Shown piece by piece: positions 27,159 to 38,240 of a DNA stretch of 64,000 bases. The stretch comes from Pseudomonas sp. 2FG. Lineage in GTDB: Bacteria > Pseudomonadota > Gammaproteobacteria > Pseudomonadales > Pseudomonadaceae. The DNA lies in contig NZ_SCMP01000001.1 in the NCBI RefSeq assembly GCF_005502935.1, positions 310,001 through 374,000 of the forward strand, in the 5' to 3' direction. The position numbers and the translations under genes are program-made. Positions within the stretch are counted from its first letter, which is position 1; every line of letters starts with the position of its first letter. The notes below the pieces were generated by a model. It had not been told where the DNA came from. It was given only the letters and a program-made list of their open reading frames with translations, and made no database searches.

Positions 27159-28420
27159 GTAACGCTTCCTTCCTCGGTAATTTTTGCAAGCGCTGGCGCA
27201 TTGCGCTCGATGCTGAGGCTGGCATCGAGCGAGGCACAGCCGACGAAGTCGGGCTTATTGATGTTGATCACATGGAACACCAAGGCGAAGTCGCGCCATT
27301 CGTAGTTGGTGTCCAGATGTGAGTCAAAGCGTGAAAGGGACAAGGCGATGGAGTAGTTGCCCTTACCCAGGTTCGCCGGGAAGGCAAAACGGTAAACGAT
27401 GCGCTCGCCGGCCGACAGGTTCTCCAGCACGCGATGCAGGCGGTGGGTATTGATCCCATAGATCGCCTGCCCCATGCGGTCCTTGATCATAAATCCCAGG
27501 ACCAGGCGGCTGATCGGCGCCCGGGTCTCGACCGTAACCTCCAGCGTCGCGCTGCTGCCGACTTCAATCACCTCGACCCGCTGCCCCTGGGCATTGAGCA
27601 AGGCAATATCGGCGAAGCCGGCTTCGCCAGTACCAGAAATGGTACGGATCTTGCCATTGTCCAAGCGCTCCTGACGGACCGTCTGCTGTTCCTTTTCGGC
27701 CAGCATGGCGCTGTAGAAGTCCATCACCTCTTCCGGCGCCCCTTCCAACGCCAGCCGGCCATGGGCCAGCAAAATGGCCCGATCGCAGAGGGACTGAATC
27801 GCCTGCCTATCATGGGAGACGATCAGCAAGGTGGTACCGGCCTTGCGAAACTCGCGGATGCGATCGAAGCTCTTGTGTTGGAAATAGGCATCGCCGACCG
27901 ACAGGGCTTCGTCGACTATCAGCACATCCGGGCGCCGCGCCGTCGCCACACTGAAGGCCAGGCGCATCTGCATGCCACTGGAGTAGGTGCGCACCGGATG
28001 GTCCATATAGTCGCCGATCTCGGCAAAGGCCTCGATCTCGGGCATCAACGCATTCAGTTCTTCCATGCTCAGGCCCAGCAACTGACCGGCCATAAAGACA
28101 TTCTGCCGGCCACTGAAGTCCGGGTGAAAGCCCATGCCCAACTCGAGCAGCGCGGCGACACGGCCCTGAATCTGGATCTGCCCAGCATTTGGCTGAGTGG
28201 TGCCGGTGATCATCTTCAGCAGCGTGCTCTTGCCCGCGCCATTGATCCCGATAATGCCCAGCGCCTCACCGGGATTGACGAGGAAAGAGACGTCCTGCAG
28301 CACCCACTTCAATTGATGCCGGGGCGCCGAGAAGGGGATGAGCCATTCGGCCAGGCGCGACCAGCGCGTGGGGTATTGTTTGTAGGCCTTGCCCAGTTGC
28401 GTAACCTGAATACTGCCCAT
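27155..28420 (-). CDS. wzt: ABC transporter ATPase for CPA export, Wzt
   Basis: Powers export of finished D-rhamnan across the inner membrane. 421 residues. GINGAGKSTLLKMI is Walker A, YSSGMQMRLAFSVA the signature, VLIVDEALSVGDAYFQ Walker B, and VSHDRQAI the H-loop. Residues about 255-421 form the extra C-terminal carbohydrate-binding domain typical of Wzt proteins that recognise a chain-end modification. That fits the methyltransferases at the head of this operon, which may cap the chain. Confidence 0.94.
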   Translation of the reverse strand: MGSIQVTQLGKAYKQYPTRWSRLAEWLIPFSAPRHQLKWVLQDVSFLVNPGEALGIIGINGAGKSTLLKMITGTTQPNAGQIQIQGRVAALLELGMGFHPDFSGRQNVFMAGQLLGLSMEELNALMPEIEAFAEIGDYMDHPVRTYSSGMQMRLAFSVATARRPDVLIVDEALSVGDAYFQHKSFDRIREFRKAGTTLLIVSHDRQAIQSLCDRAILLAHGRLALEGAPEEVMDFYSAMLAEKEQQTVRQERLDNGKIRTISGTGEAGFADIALLNAQGQRVEVIEVGSSATLEVTVETRAPISRLVLGFMIKDRMGQAIYGINTHRLHRVLENLSAGERIVYRFAFPANLGKGNYSIALSLSRFDSHLDTNYEWRDFALVFHVININKPDFVGCASLDASLSIERNAPALAKITEEGSVT

Positions 28421-29217
28421 CAGAGTTCATCCACCATTTCACCGGAGCGCTTGCGGAACAGGCGCATGCCCAACAGGCAGAGCACCACCGCGAGCAACGC
28501 GGTCGGCCAGAGTGCCGACCAGTCCGGCCATTGGCCATAGACAAAAATCCCCTGATAGGCAGCGATCAGCGCGGCCATGGGGTTCGCATCGATCAGTGGT
28601 TGAATACCTTCGGGAAGAATCGACAACGGATACACGATGGGGGTGAGCCAGAACCAGAACTGCAGGAAGATGCCGATAAACTGCCCGACGTCGCGAAAGA
28701 ACACGTTGAGCACACCGAGAATGATGCCCAGGCCGATGGAGAAGGCGACCTGGATGAGCAGCACCGGGATCACCCCCAGCACGGCCCAGCCGGGAAAGTT
28801 CTGCGTCACCAGCAGAAACCCGAGAAACAGAGCCAGAATGATGGCGAAGTTCAGCCCGGCATTCAGCACCACGATCAGCGGCAGGCAGATGCGCGGAAAA
28901 CTCAGCTTCTTGATCAGGTTAGCGTGTTCGAGAAATACCGCCTGACTGCGGCCAATCACCTCGGCGAAAAAGCCCCAGGCGAGAACCCCGGCGCACAGGT
29001 AAATACCATAGGCCAGGCTGTTATCCACGCCGGGCAGCCGGGCTTTCATCAACTGGGAAAAAATCACCGTGTAGACGATGATCATCGACAGCGGGTTGAG
29101 AATCGTCCAGGCGGCACCGAGCAACGAATTGCGATAACGCGTCTGGAACTCGCGCTTGACACTGCCCAGAACAAAACCGCGGTAATTCCATACCGCGCGA
29201 GCCATGCCCACCGCCAT
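28420..29217 (-). CDS. wzm: ABC transporter permease for CPA export, Wzm
   Basis: 265 residues with six membrane helices, the ABC-2 polysaccharide permease fold (RYRNSLLGAAWTILNPLSMI is the typical start region, and FLQFWFWLTPIVYPLSILP is in the C-terminal half). Works with Wzt. Shares single bases with both neighbours (28420 with wzt, 29217 with wbpW), so the genes are tightly packed. Confidence 0.94.
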   Translation of the reverse strand: MAVGMARAVWNYRGFVLGSVKREFQTRYRNSLLGAAWTILNPLSMIIVYTVIFSQLMKARLPGVDNSLAYGIYLCAGVLAWGFFAEVIGRSQAVFLEHANLIKKLSFPRICLPLIVVLNAGLNFAIILALFLGFLLVTQNFPGWAVLGVIPVLLIQVAFSIGLGIILGVLNVFFRDVGQFIGIFLQFWFWLTPIVYPLSILPEGIQPLIDANPMAALIAAYQGIFVYGQWPDWSALWPTALLAVVLCLLGMRLFRKRSGEMVDEL

Positions 29218-30656
29218 TACAGAACCCTGCCGTATTGATCCTCGAAGCGCACGATGTCGTCTTCGCCCAAGTATTCGCCACTCTGCACCTCGATCATCAC
29301 CAGATCGATCACCCCTGGGTTTTCCAGGCGGTGCTTGTGCCCGGCCGGGATGAAGGTTGACTCGTTGCTGTTGACCAGCTGCGGTTCACCACCGTTGACC
29401 ACCTTGGCCATGCCTTGCACGACTATCCAGTGTTCGCTGCGGTGATGGTGCATCTGCAGCGACAGTGAGGCGCCGGGTTTCACCACGATGCGTTTGATCT
29501 TGAAGCGCGGCCCTTCCTCGAGCACGGTGTAGGTACCCCAGGGGCGCGACACGGTGCGGTGCAGGCGATAGGCCTCATGGTTCTCCGACTTCAAGCGCTT
29601 GGCCACCTGGCGCACCTCCTGCACCCGGTCGGCACGAGCCACCAGCACGGCATCGGCAGTCTCCACCACTATCAGGTTGTCCACGCCCACGGTGGCGATC
29701 AGGCGGCCCTGGCTTTGTACATAGGTGTTGCGGCTATCGATGAAAATCGCATCGCCCTGGGCGCGGTTCTGCTCGGCATCCGGTTCGACCAGTTGGCACA
29801 GGGCGCCCCATGAGCCGATGTCGCTCCAGTCGAATGCCGCCGGCACCACCGCCACCTTCGCTGAGCGCTCCATCACCGCATAGTCGATGGAAATGTCCGG
29901 CAATGCGGCGAAGCTCGCGCCGTGCAGCTCCTGCACCTGCACCGCGGCGCTGTCCTGCAGCGGACTCTGTGCCACACAGGCGCGGGCTAGCTCGAGCAAC
30001 TCCGAAGCATGCTCCTGCAACTCGCGGATCAGGCTGCCGGCGGTAAAGCAGAACATGCCGGAGTTCCACAGAAAACGACCACTGTCGAGGTACTCTTGGG
30101 CCGTCACGCTATCGGGCTTTTCGACGAAGCGTTTTACTTGGCAGCCACCGAGCTCATCCAGTGGCTCCCCGACTTCGATGTAGCCGAAACCGGTCTCCGG
30201 TGCGTTCGGCCGAATACCGTAAGTGACCAGATAACCCTGACGGGCCAAGGCTACCGCATGCTCGGTGGCTGTTTTGAACTCCGCCAGGTTGTGGATCAGG
30301 TGATCCGCCGCCATCACCACCAGCACCGCATCCTCGCCCTGCTCGGCCGCCAAGGCCAAGGCGGCCACGGCAATCGCCGGCGCAGTGTTGCGCCCCTGCG
30401 GCTCCAGCAGAAAACGCGCGCGCCGGCCAGTCAGTTTGGCTTCGGCGAAATGCTCCTTGCTTTCGAAATAGTGCTCGCGGTTGGTCACCGTGACGATCTC
30501 GCCACCCTCGGCAATCAGCCCGGCGGCACGCAGGTAGGTCTTCAGTAGCAGCGACTGGCCATCCGGCAGGCGCATGAACGGCTTCGGATGCCCTTCGCGG
30601 GATACCGGCCACAAGCGGGTACCCGCGCCACCGGAGAGAATGACGGGAATGATCAT
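29217..30656 (-). CDS. wbpW: mannose-1-phosphate guanylyltransferase / mannose-6-phosphate isomerase
   Basis: Bifunctional type II PMI/GMP enzyme supplying GDP-mannose for GDP-D-rhamnose. About 479 residues from ATG 30656 (MIIPVILSGGAGTRLWPVSRE), preceded by AAGGAGTG at the gmd stop. The N-terminal nucleotidyltransferase has GGAGTRLWPVSREGHPKPF and FVEKPD; the C-terminal cupin carries the isomerase zinc site with SLQMHHHRSEHWIVVQG. Equivalent to PA5452. An algA paralogue elsewhere would be expected. Confidence 0.94.
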   Translation of the reverse strand: MIIPVILSGGAGTRLWPVSREGHPKPFMRLPDGQSLLLKTYLRAAGLIAEGGEIVTVTNREHYFESKEHFAEAKLTGRRARFLLEPQGRNTAPAIAVAALALAAEQGEDAVLVVMAADHLIHNLAEFKTATEHAVALARQGYLVTYGIRPNAPETGFGYIEVGEPLDELGGCQVKRFVEKPDSVTAQEYLDSGRFLWNSGMFCFTAGSLIRELQEHASELLELARACVAQSPLQDSAAVQVQELHGASFAALPDISIDYAVMERSAKVAVVPAAFDWSDIGSWGALCQLVEPDAEQNRAQGDAIFIDSRNTYVQSQGRLIATVGVDNLIVVETADAVLVARADRVQEVRQVAKRLKSENHEAYRLHRTVSRPWGTYTVLEEGPRFKIKRIVVKPGASLSLQMHHHRSEHWIVVQGMAKVVNGGEPQLVNSNESTFIPAGHKHRLENPGVIDLVMIEVQSGEYLGEDDIVRFEDQYGRVL

Positions 30657-30663
30657 GGCCGCT

Positions 30664-32548
<1,885 letters not shown>

Positions 32549-32552
<4 letters not shown>

Positions 32553-33742
32553 AGCTGGGCGGCTCTCTGGGCGCTTGCGTCAAGCGGTGGCGCTGAAGTG
32601 TCTGGTTGCAGGCGCCGCCGGGCGATCTCCGCGCCTTTTCTGCGCAAGGGCTGTTCGATCAGGCGGTAGTTCAACTCGCATAGCACCACGATAAAGAATG
32701 CTGCGGTAAGGAGTAGTTCGGCAGTCAGTCCGCCGTTGAACTCCAGGCCCTGTGTAGGGGCATAGCGCTGCCATATTTCTATGCTTATGTGATATGCCGG
32801 AAAATGGATCACATACATCCCGTAGGAGCGGGACCCCATCCACTGCAAGAAACTAGAAAGCAAGGGCGGGCTAAAGATATAACCAGCATTGAAGCTGGCC
32901 ATAAATACCAGAAGAGCGGAAACAATGGCGATCAACCCCACCGCTATCGGCGTCGCAATCATCTGTCCCGGAATCGCGCCGAGCATATACAACAACAGCA
33001 AGTTGAGTCCCAACACTCGAATTGGAGAACCCTTGAGAAATACCGGCTCATACTGCTTGTAGATCAGCGAGCGTGAAAACATGCAGATCAACACCCCCCA
33101 CATCATTGCATCCAGGCGGAATGACGCCGCTAGCGCGCTGCCAGGTGAGCCAAATGGGTTTCGATCGATGAGAAACTGGAAAGCAATTAATGCCAACAGC
33201 ACAATTACCCGCCAGCGTGGGCTGGTTACAAAAAGAAGAAATAGCGGAAAAATAAAATAGAACTGCTCTTCAAGCCCCAGGCTCCAGTAAACCGGGTTCG
33301 GCCCCAACGTCGCGCCGTATTGATTGGCCAGATTCCCGCTAAACGTCATGACCGCAATTAGGCTGCGCAGGTTGTCGTACCAAGAACCGAAAACGCCGGA
33401 TTGATTGAAAAAGATCGAGAGAAGCAGCGGGATCAGAATCCACAGCCAGGCTGTGGGCAGAAGGCGGTAGATCCGGCGAATCCAGAAACTTTGTGCAGCC
33501 AACCAGAACTCGCCTTTGTCCCTGCGCTCATCGAAAAAATCGAGATATGCCTTGCTGACTACATAGCCTGAGATGCAGAAGAACAGATCGACACCGCTCC
33601 ATGGCATGTACACCGCGAACAGTGTATTTAAAAACGTTTGATGGAAAGGCAGCAAAATCGGCAGGTGACTAAGTAATGTCAGACCAATGGCAATGGCCCG
33701 CAGGTATTCGATTTCAAGATTCTTCTTACTGCTCATCTTCAA
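32549..33742 (-). CDS. membrane O-acyltransferase, OafA/acyltransferase-3 family (copy nearest rmd)
   Basis: 397 residues, about ten membrane helices. IEYLRAIAIGLTLLSHLPIL holds the R-x10-H type active-site region of the acyltransferase-3 family; GVDLFFCISGYVVSKAYLDF and LGLEEQFYFIFPLFLLF are further signatures. It would acetylate rhamnan or a capping sugar at the periplasmic face. Clearly paralogous to the acyltransferase at 34596-35786, and each lies after a related methyltransferase, giving a duplicated pair. Its DNA is less GC-rich than its neighbours, suggesting separate acquisition or divergence. Confidence 0.87.
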
Positions 33743-33756
33743 GATTTCACACGTCG

Positions 33757-34593
33757 TTAGAGGTCAGGTTTACGGGCAATGATCGCCTGGCTCTTTGGCA
33801 TCGCCTCGTCCAACGCTTTCTTGATGCGCGGGCCGTCGGGCATCGACAGCAGCATGTTCCAGGTGTGGGTCCAGCTCTCCAACAGCGGGTGCCAGGGCGG
33901 CGAGAGATCCTGCTTGCAGGCCCAGAACAAGAACCACCAGATCGACCAGTAGAAACCGTAATCGGCACGCCGCTCGATGACCAGACCGGCATCCAGGATC
34001 AGTTGTTCGAACTCCTCGCGCTGGAATACCCGGATGTGGTTCGGGTGTTCAAAATAGGCGGCCGGTGCCAGCTTCTTCTGCACACTCTCGCCGAGGGGAT
34101 CGGGCACGGTAATCAGGAACTGCGCGCCGGGCCGCGCCACCCGCACCAGTTCGGCCATGAACTGGGCCGGATCGTCCACATGCTCGAGTACTTCCATCGC
34201 AATAATCTTGTTCGCCCGCGCAGCCGGCAGCGGAATCGGATTCGCATCGGTGACCAGGGGAATCACAGCTCGGGCCGGCGACTGCTTCAGCATCGCCTCG
34301 ACCGCCGCAACCTTCTCGGCGTCAATGTCGGCGAAGATCACTTCCGCCCCGCGCTCCGCGCAGAACTGGGCGAAAGGCCCATCGCCGCAACCGATGTCCA
34401 GCACAGTGTCTTCGGCATTGATCGGGAAGCCTTCGAACAGCTCACCGCTGTCACGGCGGAACCAGCCACTCAAGTAGGCATCCGTCAGCGTCGAATTGTC
34501 GGGTATCTCCTGGGTATCTTGTGTCGCCTCTGCCGGTAAAGGAGCCGGCTCGGCAGGGGTGGGACGTATGAGCCGTTTCAGGGATTCCAGCAT
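33757..34593 (-). CDS. SAM-dependent methyltransferase, copy 1
   Basis: 278 residues, class I Rossmann fold. DTVLDIGCGDGPFAQFCAERG is motif I, and MEVLEHVDDPAQFMAELVRVARPG motifs II-III. Strikingly similar over its length to the methyltransferase at 35788-36678, including SGEL-FEGFPINAED and ADYGFYWSIWWFLFW. Methyltransferases encoded beside rmd in P. aeruginosa (PA5457, PA5459) modify the CPA; a chain-capping methylation is the likely role. Two bases after the upstream acyltransferase stop. Confidence 0.87.
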   Translation of the reverse strand: MLESLKRLIRPTPAEPAPLPAEATQDTQEIPDNSTLTDAYLSGWFRRDSGELFEGFPINAEDTVLDIGCGDGPFAQFCAERGAEVIFADIDAEKVAAVEAMLKQSPARAVIPLVTDANPIPLPAARANKIIAMEVLEHVDDPAQFMAELVRVARPGAQFLITVPDPLGESVQKKLAPAAYFEHPNHIRVFQREEFEQLILDAGLVIERRADYGFYWSIWWFLFWACKQDLSPPWHPLLESWTHTWNMLLSMPDGPRIKKALDEAMPKSQAIIARKPDL

Positions 34594-34595
34594 GA

Positions 34596-35786
34596 CTAGA
34601 CCTTAGCAGTGAGTTCGGCGGAGGAAATAGCTACGGCGCCCAGGAGAGCCGCTTCGGAGCCGTTGTCGTGGCGTGCGGGCCGCAGTACCCGTGCGGCCAC
34701 AACGGCGCCGCGCCTACGCAGCGGCGTCTCGAGCAGGCGGAAATTCAATTCCGCCGCCACCAGCAATATGACCAGAGCACAGGCCAGGTAGGCGGCCGTA
34801 AGTTGAACGGAGGCGACCTGCTCGGGATAGACGCGATAAAACAGCTCGCGCGTGGCGTAGAAGGCCGGTACATGGATCAGGTAGATCGCGTAGGAACGTT
34901 CGCCTATCCAGACCAGCAGCGCCTTGAGTCGGCCAGGAGGTAACAGTAGGTCACGGTCATAGGAGGCCATCAGGACCAATAGCGCCGACAGTACGGCGAT
35001 GATGCCGAGAGCATAACGGGTCAGGTCGAGAAGACTGCTGAGCAGCGCCATGACACCGACGCAGCCCAGCACGAGCACCATACGCCCCAGCCCGCCCAAG
35101 GCGGAGAACACCGGCAGTATGGCCTGCCACGAGGCCTTGCCACTCCATAGGGCGAGCAAAATGCCTAGCGCAAGCGCATCGGTGCGGAACATCATCAGGT
35201 AAAGATGCTGACGGGGTAGGCAGATCTGCACCAGCGCGATGGCTATCAGCAACCAGACCAAGCGGCGCCTGAACAGCACGACCAGGAAGGGAAACAGCAG
35301 ATAGAACTGCTCCTCCAGCGATAGACTCCAGTAGACGAAACTGGCGCCGAACTCGCGCACCATGAAAGTCTGCGCGAACCGCACATTGGCGTACTGAAAA
35401 ATTCCAGCAAAGGTCGCCTGCAAGTTGGCCTCGTAGCTGCCAAACGCGTCACTCCGATTGAATACCAGTACCGCCAGCAGAATCACGCCCAGCCACAGCC
35501 AGGCTGAGGGCCAGATACGCCAGATCCGCCGCACCCAGAACGCTAGCATGGTCTTCCAGGCTGCCGCCCGATCGGGCGCGCCGAGCAGGCGCGGGATCAG
35601 GTCGCGGGCGATGACAAAACCAGACACGGCGAAAAACAGATCGACCCCGAACATGCCTCCAAGGTAGGCATACAGCACCTCCAGCGTCGGCGATGCCCAA
35701 GGGAACAGGTTCGCTGTATGCTGAAACACCACGAACAGCACGGCGATCGCCCGCAGCACCTCAATGTCGGCGATACGCCTACTCAT
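34596..35786 (-). CDS. membrane O-acyltransferase, OafA family (second copy)
   Basis: 396 residues from ATG 35786 (MSRRIADIEVLRAIAVLFVV), one base after the methyltransferase stop; the frame opens at 35816. IEVLRAIAVLFVVFQH contains the family's catalytic His region; FGVDLFFAVSGFVIARDL, WSLSLEEQFYLLFPFLV and SYAIYLIHVPAFYATREL follow. Multiple membrane helices. Paralogous to the gene at 32549. Equivalent in position to PA5458 of P. aeruginosa. Acetylation of the polysaccharide is inferred. Confidence 0.87.
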   Translation of the reverse strand: MSRRIADIEVLRAIAVLFVVFQHTANLFPWASPTLEVLYAYLGGMFGVDLFFAVSGFVIARDLIPRLLGAPDRAAAWKTMLAFWVRRIWRIWPSAWLWLGVILLAVLVFNRSDAFGSYEANLQATFAGIFQYANVRFAQTFMVREFGASFVYWSLSLEEQFYLLFPFLVVLFRRRLVWLLIAIALVQICLPRQHLYLMMFRTDALALGILLALWSGKASWQAILPVFSALGGLGRMVLVLGCVGVMALLSSLLDLTRYALGIIAVLSALLVLMASYDRDLLLPPGRLKALLVWIGERSYAIYLIHVPAFYATRELFYRVYPEQVASVQLTAAYLACALVILLVAAELNFRLLETPLRRRGAVVAARVLRPARHDNGSEAALLGAVAISSAELTAKV

Positions 35787-35787
35787 C

Positions 35788-36678
35788 TCAGCGATTCTCC
35801 GGCTTGCGCGCAACAATCACCTGGCTTTTCGGCAGCAACTGATCCAGCGCCTGCTTCATCGGTGCCGCCTCTGGCATCTTGATGACCTGGTGCCAAAGCT
35901 TGGCCCAGTCATTCAGCAACGGTGGATAGGGTGGTTTCACGAAGTCGTGAGAGGCTCCGTCAAGCTCGAAGCCTTCCGCCTTGGCAGAAATCCAGAACAG
36001 GAACATCCAGAGGGTCCAATAGAAGCCGTAGGCATCACGGCGGACAATCTCCAGCCCGGCATCGGTGACCAAGCGAGCAAAGGCCTCACGCTCGAAAATG
36101 TGGATGTGATTCGGCTGCTTGAAATGGGAGGGGGGAGCGATGATTTTCTGAATGTTTTCGCCAACCGGATCCGGCACGGCCAACAGGTACAGGGCTCCTG
36201 GCTGCCCGACCCGTACCAGTTCGCACATAAAGGCGGCGGGGTCTTCGACGTGCTCCAGCACTTCCATGGAGATCACCCGCGACATGCTGGCATCCGCCAC
36301 CGGTAGCGGGAGGCTGTCGGACACAAAACCTTCTGCCTTGCGCGCCGGCGTCTGCGCAACCCTGGCGTGCAGCGATTCGATCTTTTCCGCGACCACGTCG
36401 GTGAATACTACGTGTGCGCCGCGGTTGGCGCAGAACAGCGTGGCGCCACCGGCGCCGCAGCCGACATCCAGCACAGCGTCTTCGGCGCTGATCGGAAAAC
36501 CTCTGAACAGCTCGTTACTATCGCCCAGGTACCAGCCACTCTGCACTGCATCGACCAAGCCGCAGTCGCGGGAGTCGACGAAGTCCGGCTGACTGGAAGT
36601 CTCCTTCCAGATCTCTTCGATGGAGCGCGGGTCGCTTTCCATCCCGGCCAGGCGGCGGAATAAATCGAATTGATTCAT
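35788..36678 (-). CDS. SAM-dependent methyltransferase, copy 2
   Basis: 296 residues. DAVLDVGCGAGGATLFCANRG is SAM motif I, VISMEVLEHVEDPAAFMCEL motif II. The C-terminal half mirrors copy 1 (DAYGFYWTLWMFLFW against DYGFYWSIWWFLFW). A slightly longer N-terminus (MNQFDLFRRLAGMESDPRSIEEIW) distinguishes it. The start overlaps the glycosyltransferase stop by four bases (ATGA). Likely methylates the non-reducing end or a capping residue of CPA, since the PA5457-PA5459 homologues are tied to CPA. Confidence 0.87.
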   Translation of the reverse strand: MNQFDLFRRLAGMESDPRSIEEIWKETSSQPDFVDSRDCGLVDAVQSGWYLGDSNELFRGFPISAEDAVLDVGCGAGGATLFCANRGAHVVFTDVVAEKIESLHARVAQTPARKAEGFVSDSLPLPVADASMSRVISMEVLEHVEDPAAFMCELVRVGQPGALYLLAVPDPVGENIQKIIAPPSHFKQPNHIHIFEREAFARLVTDAGLEIVRRDAYGFYWTLWMFLFWISAKAEGFELDGASHDFVKPPYPPLLNDWAKLWHQVIKMPEAAPMKQALDQLLPKSQVIVARKPENR

Positions 36679-38240
36679 TGGCTGAGCGCCTCGTCAAGGT
36701 TCAGGAAATCCTCCAAGCGCGTCATGGCAACCGCTTGGGAGCAGTGTCCGCGCATGCGTTCGATCGCAGCAGCCGACATCTGTGTGTAGCGCGATGGCTC
36801 GTTGCGCACGCACTGGTAGGCCGCACAATAGGCACGAACCAGTGAGGCCCAGTCGATTTGGTGGCGACAGGTCCGATAGGCCAGGCGAGGATCGTGCGAC
36901 CAGGCCGTCGCGTCCAGCCAGCTATCGACAACAAAGGCCACTTCACTGTCGATGTAGTCAAGCATCGCCGAATGGCGCGGCGCGATCGCCGGTTTACCGC
37001 AGGAGAGAAACTCCATCAACGGCAGGCATTGCCCCTCGCCGTGTGAGGCGTTGACCACAAAAGCGCTGGCGCGTATCAGGCTGTCGAATTCGGCCTTTTC
37101 AAGAAACCCCTGCAGCAACACCACTCGGCACTTGAACTTGGGCATCCGCGCCATGCACATCAGCATGTCATTCAGCGCAGATTGGTACTCGTGGTGGCCG
37201 AGTTTGAACACCAGCGTGGCGTCCGCAGTATCCTTGAATGCCGCGCAAAAAGCCGTGAGCATGTCGACCCAGTTCTTGCGCCCATCGTAGGGGTTGAACA
37301 GTGCCGTGAACACGACACCTGAAAGCTCAAAGCTACATTCGTTCAATACCCATTGTGGTGTCCGTGGGTTGACTCCCGACTTGGGCAGTGAGGAGGGCTC
37401 AACCGGATTACGCGGTTCGAGTCGCTTGTCGTCAGACTCTATCACCAGCTCTACTGCTGTCGGTGCGGCTAACTGAGCAGGATCGGGCAACCAGGGCAGG
37501 AGCTCGCGCAGGACGCGTAAATACCATTCGCCAAGATAGCGACGGCTAATCTGCAGCCGTGATTGCTGGCGGGATGGTTGAATTACCTGCGTTGCTGTTT
37601 GGGCAGCAGGCGGGCTGTCCGTTTGCTCGCGAGTTCTTGCAGCAGCGACAGCCTTGGCCACCGCGTCGGGGCCAGGCATATAGGGTTCGAGGGCAACATC
37701 GTGGGTATCCAATACCACGCCCGAGCGCACCCGGATCCGCATGCCCTGCTGCAGCGGCTGGACCGCCGGCTGTTCGCGCAGTGACTGGTACTTGTCCCAT
37801 ACCGGCGAAGGGATGGAAATCACCGGGAAGCTCTCGCCCATTTCAGCTTTTACCGCTTGGACGGTGAGGCCTGAATGGGTAATACCGCGACCGCATTTTT
37901 CCAGCACATAACGCCAGTCCTGGCTCAGCTCATCCAGCCAGTGCTCATTCGGGATGCTGTCGAATTCCCAGGCGAAGACCGGGATCGTCGGGCAACGCAA
38001 GTTGAGAGGCGTTTTTTGCGGTGGAGAGAATGAAAGAAACAGGCAGCGCTCGCCAGCCGCGCAGGCCTCATCGTATAACCGATCGACCTCCACTTCGGGC
38101 CGCTCAATGACTTGCACATCCCCCAGCTCCTGCAGCACCGGCATGAAGTCGCGCAGGACAAAGTAATAGCTGTACTCTGGCAAACCCAGGCTTACCGCAA
38201 TTCGCGCTGCAGTGATTTCCGAATAGACCAGGAACTTCAT
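36675..38240 (-). CDS. large GT4-type glycosyltransferase, second in operon
   Basis: 521 residues. The N-terminal 190 residues have FAWEFDSIPNEHWLDELSQDW and a SFPVISIPSPVWD segment, shared with the gene before it. A Pro/Glu-rich linker (about 200-300) follows, then a GT4-type half with TALFNPYDGRKNWVDMLTAF and NASHGEGQCLPLMEFLSCGKPAIAP. Paralogous to the next upstream gene (38237). The linker suggests two independent domains. Equivalent to one of PA5455/PA5456, whose products act in CPA synthesis. The sugar added is unknown. Confidence 0.8.
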   Translation of the reverse strand: MKFLVYSEITAARIAVSLGLPEYSYYFVLRDFMPVLQELGDVQVIERPEVEVDRLYDEACAAGERCLFLSFSPPQKTPLNLRCPTIPVFAWEFDSIPNEHWLDELSQDWRYVLEKCGRGITHSGLTVQAVKAEMGESFPVISIPSPVWDKYQSLREQPAVQPLQQGMRIRVRSGVVLDTHDVALEPYMPGPDAVAKAVAAARTREQTDSPPAAQTATQVIQPSRQQSRLQISRRYLGEWYLRVLRELLPWLPDPAQLAAPTAVELVIESDDKRLEPRNPVEPSSLPKSGVNPRTPQWVLNECSFELSGVVFTALFNPYDGRKNWVDMLTAFCAAFKDTADATLVFKLGHHEYQSALNDMLMCMARMPKFKCRVVLLQGFLEKAEFDSLIRASAFVVNASHGEGQCLPLMEFLSCGKPAIAPRHSAMLDYIDSEVAFVVDSWLDATAWSHDPRLAYRTCRHQIDWASLVRAYCAAYQCVRNEPSRYTQMSAAAIERMRGHCSQAVAMTRLEDFLNLDEALSQ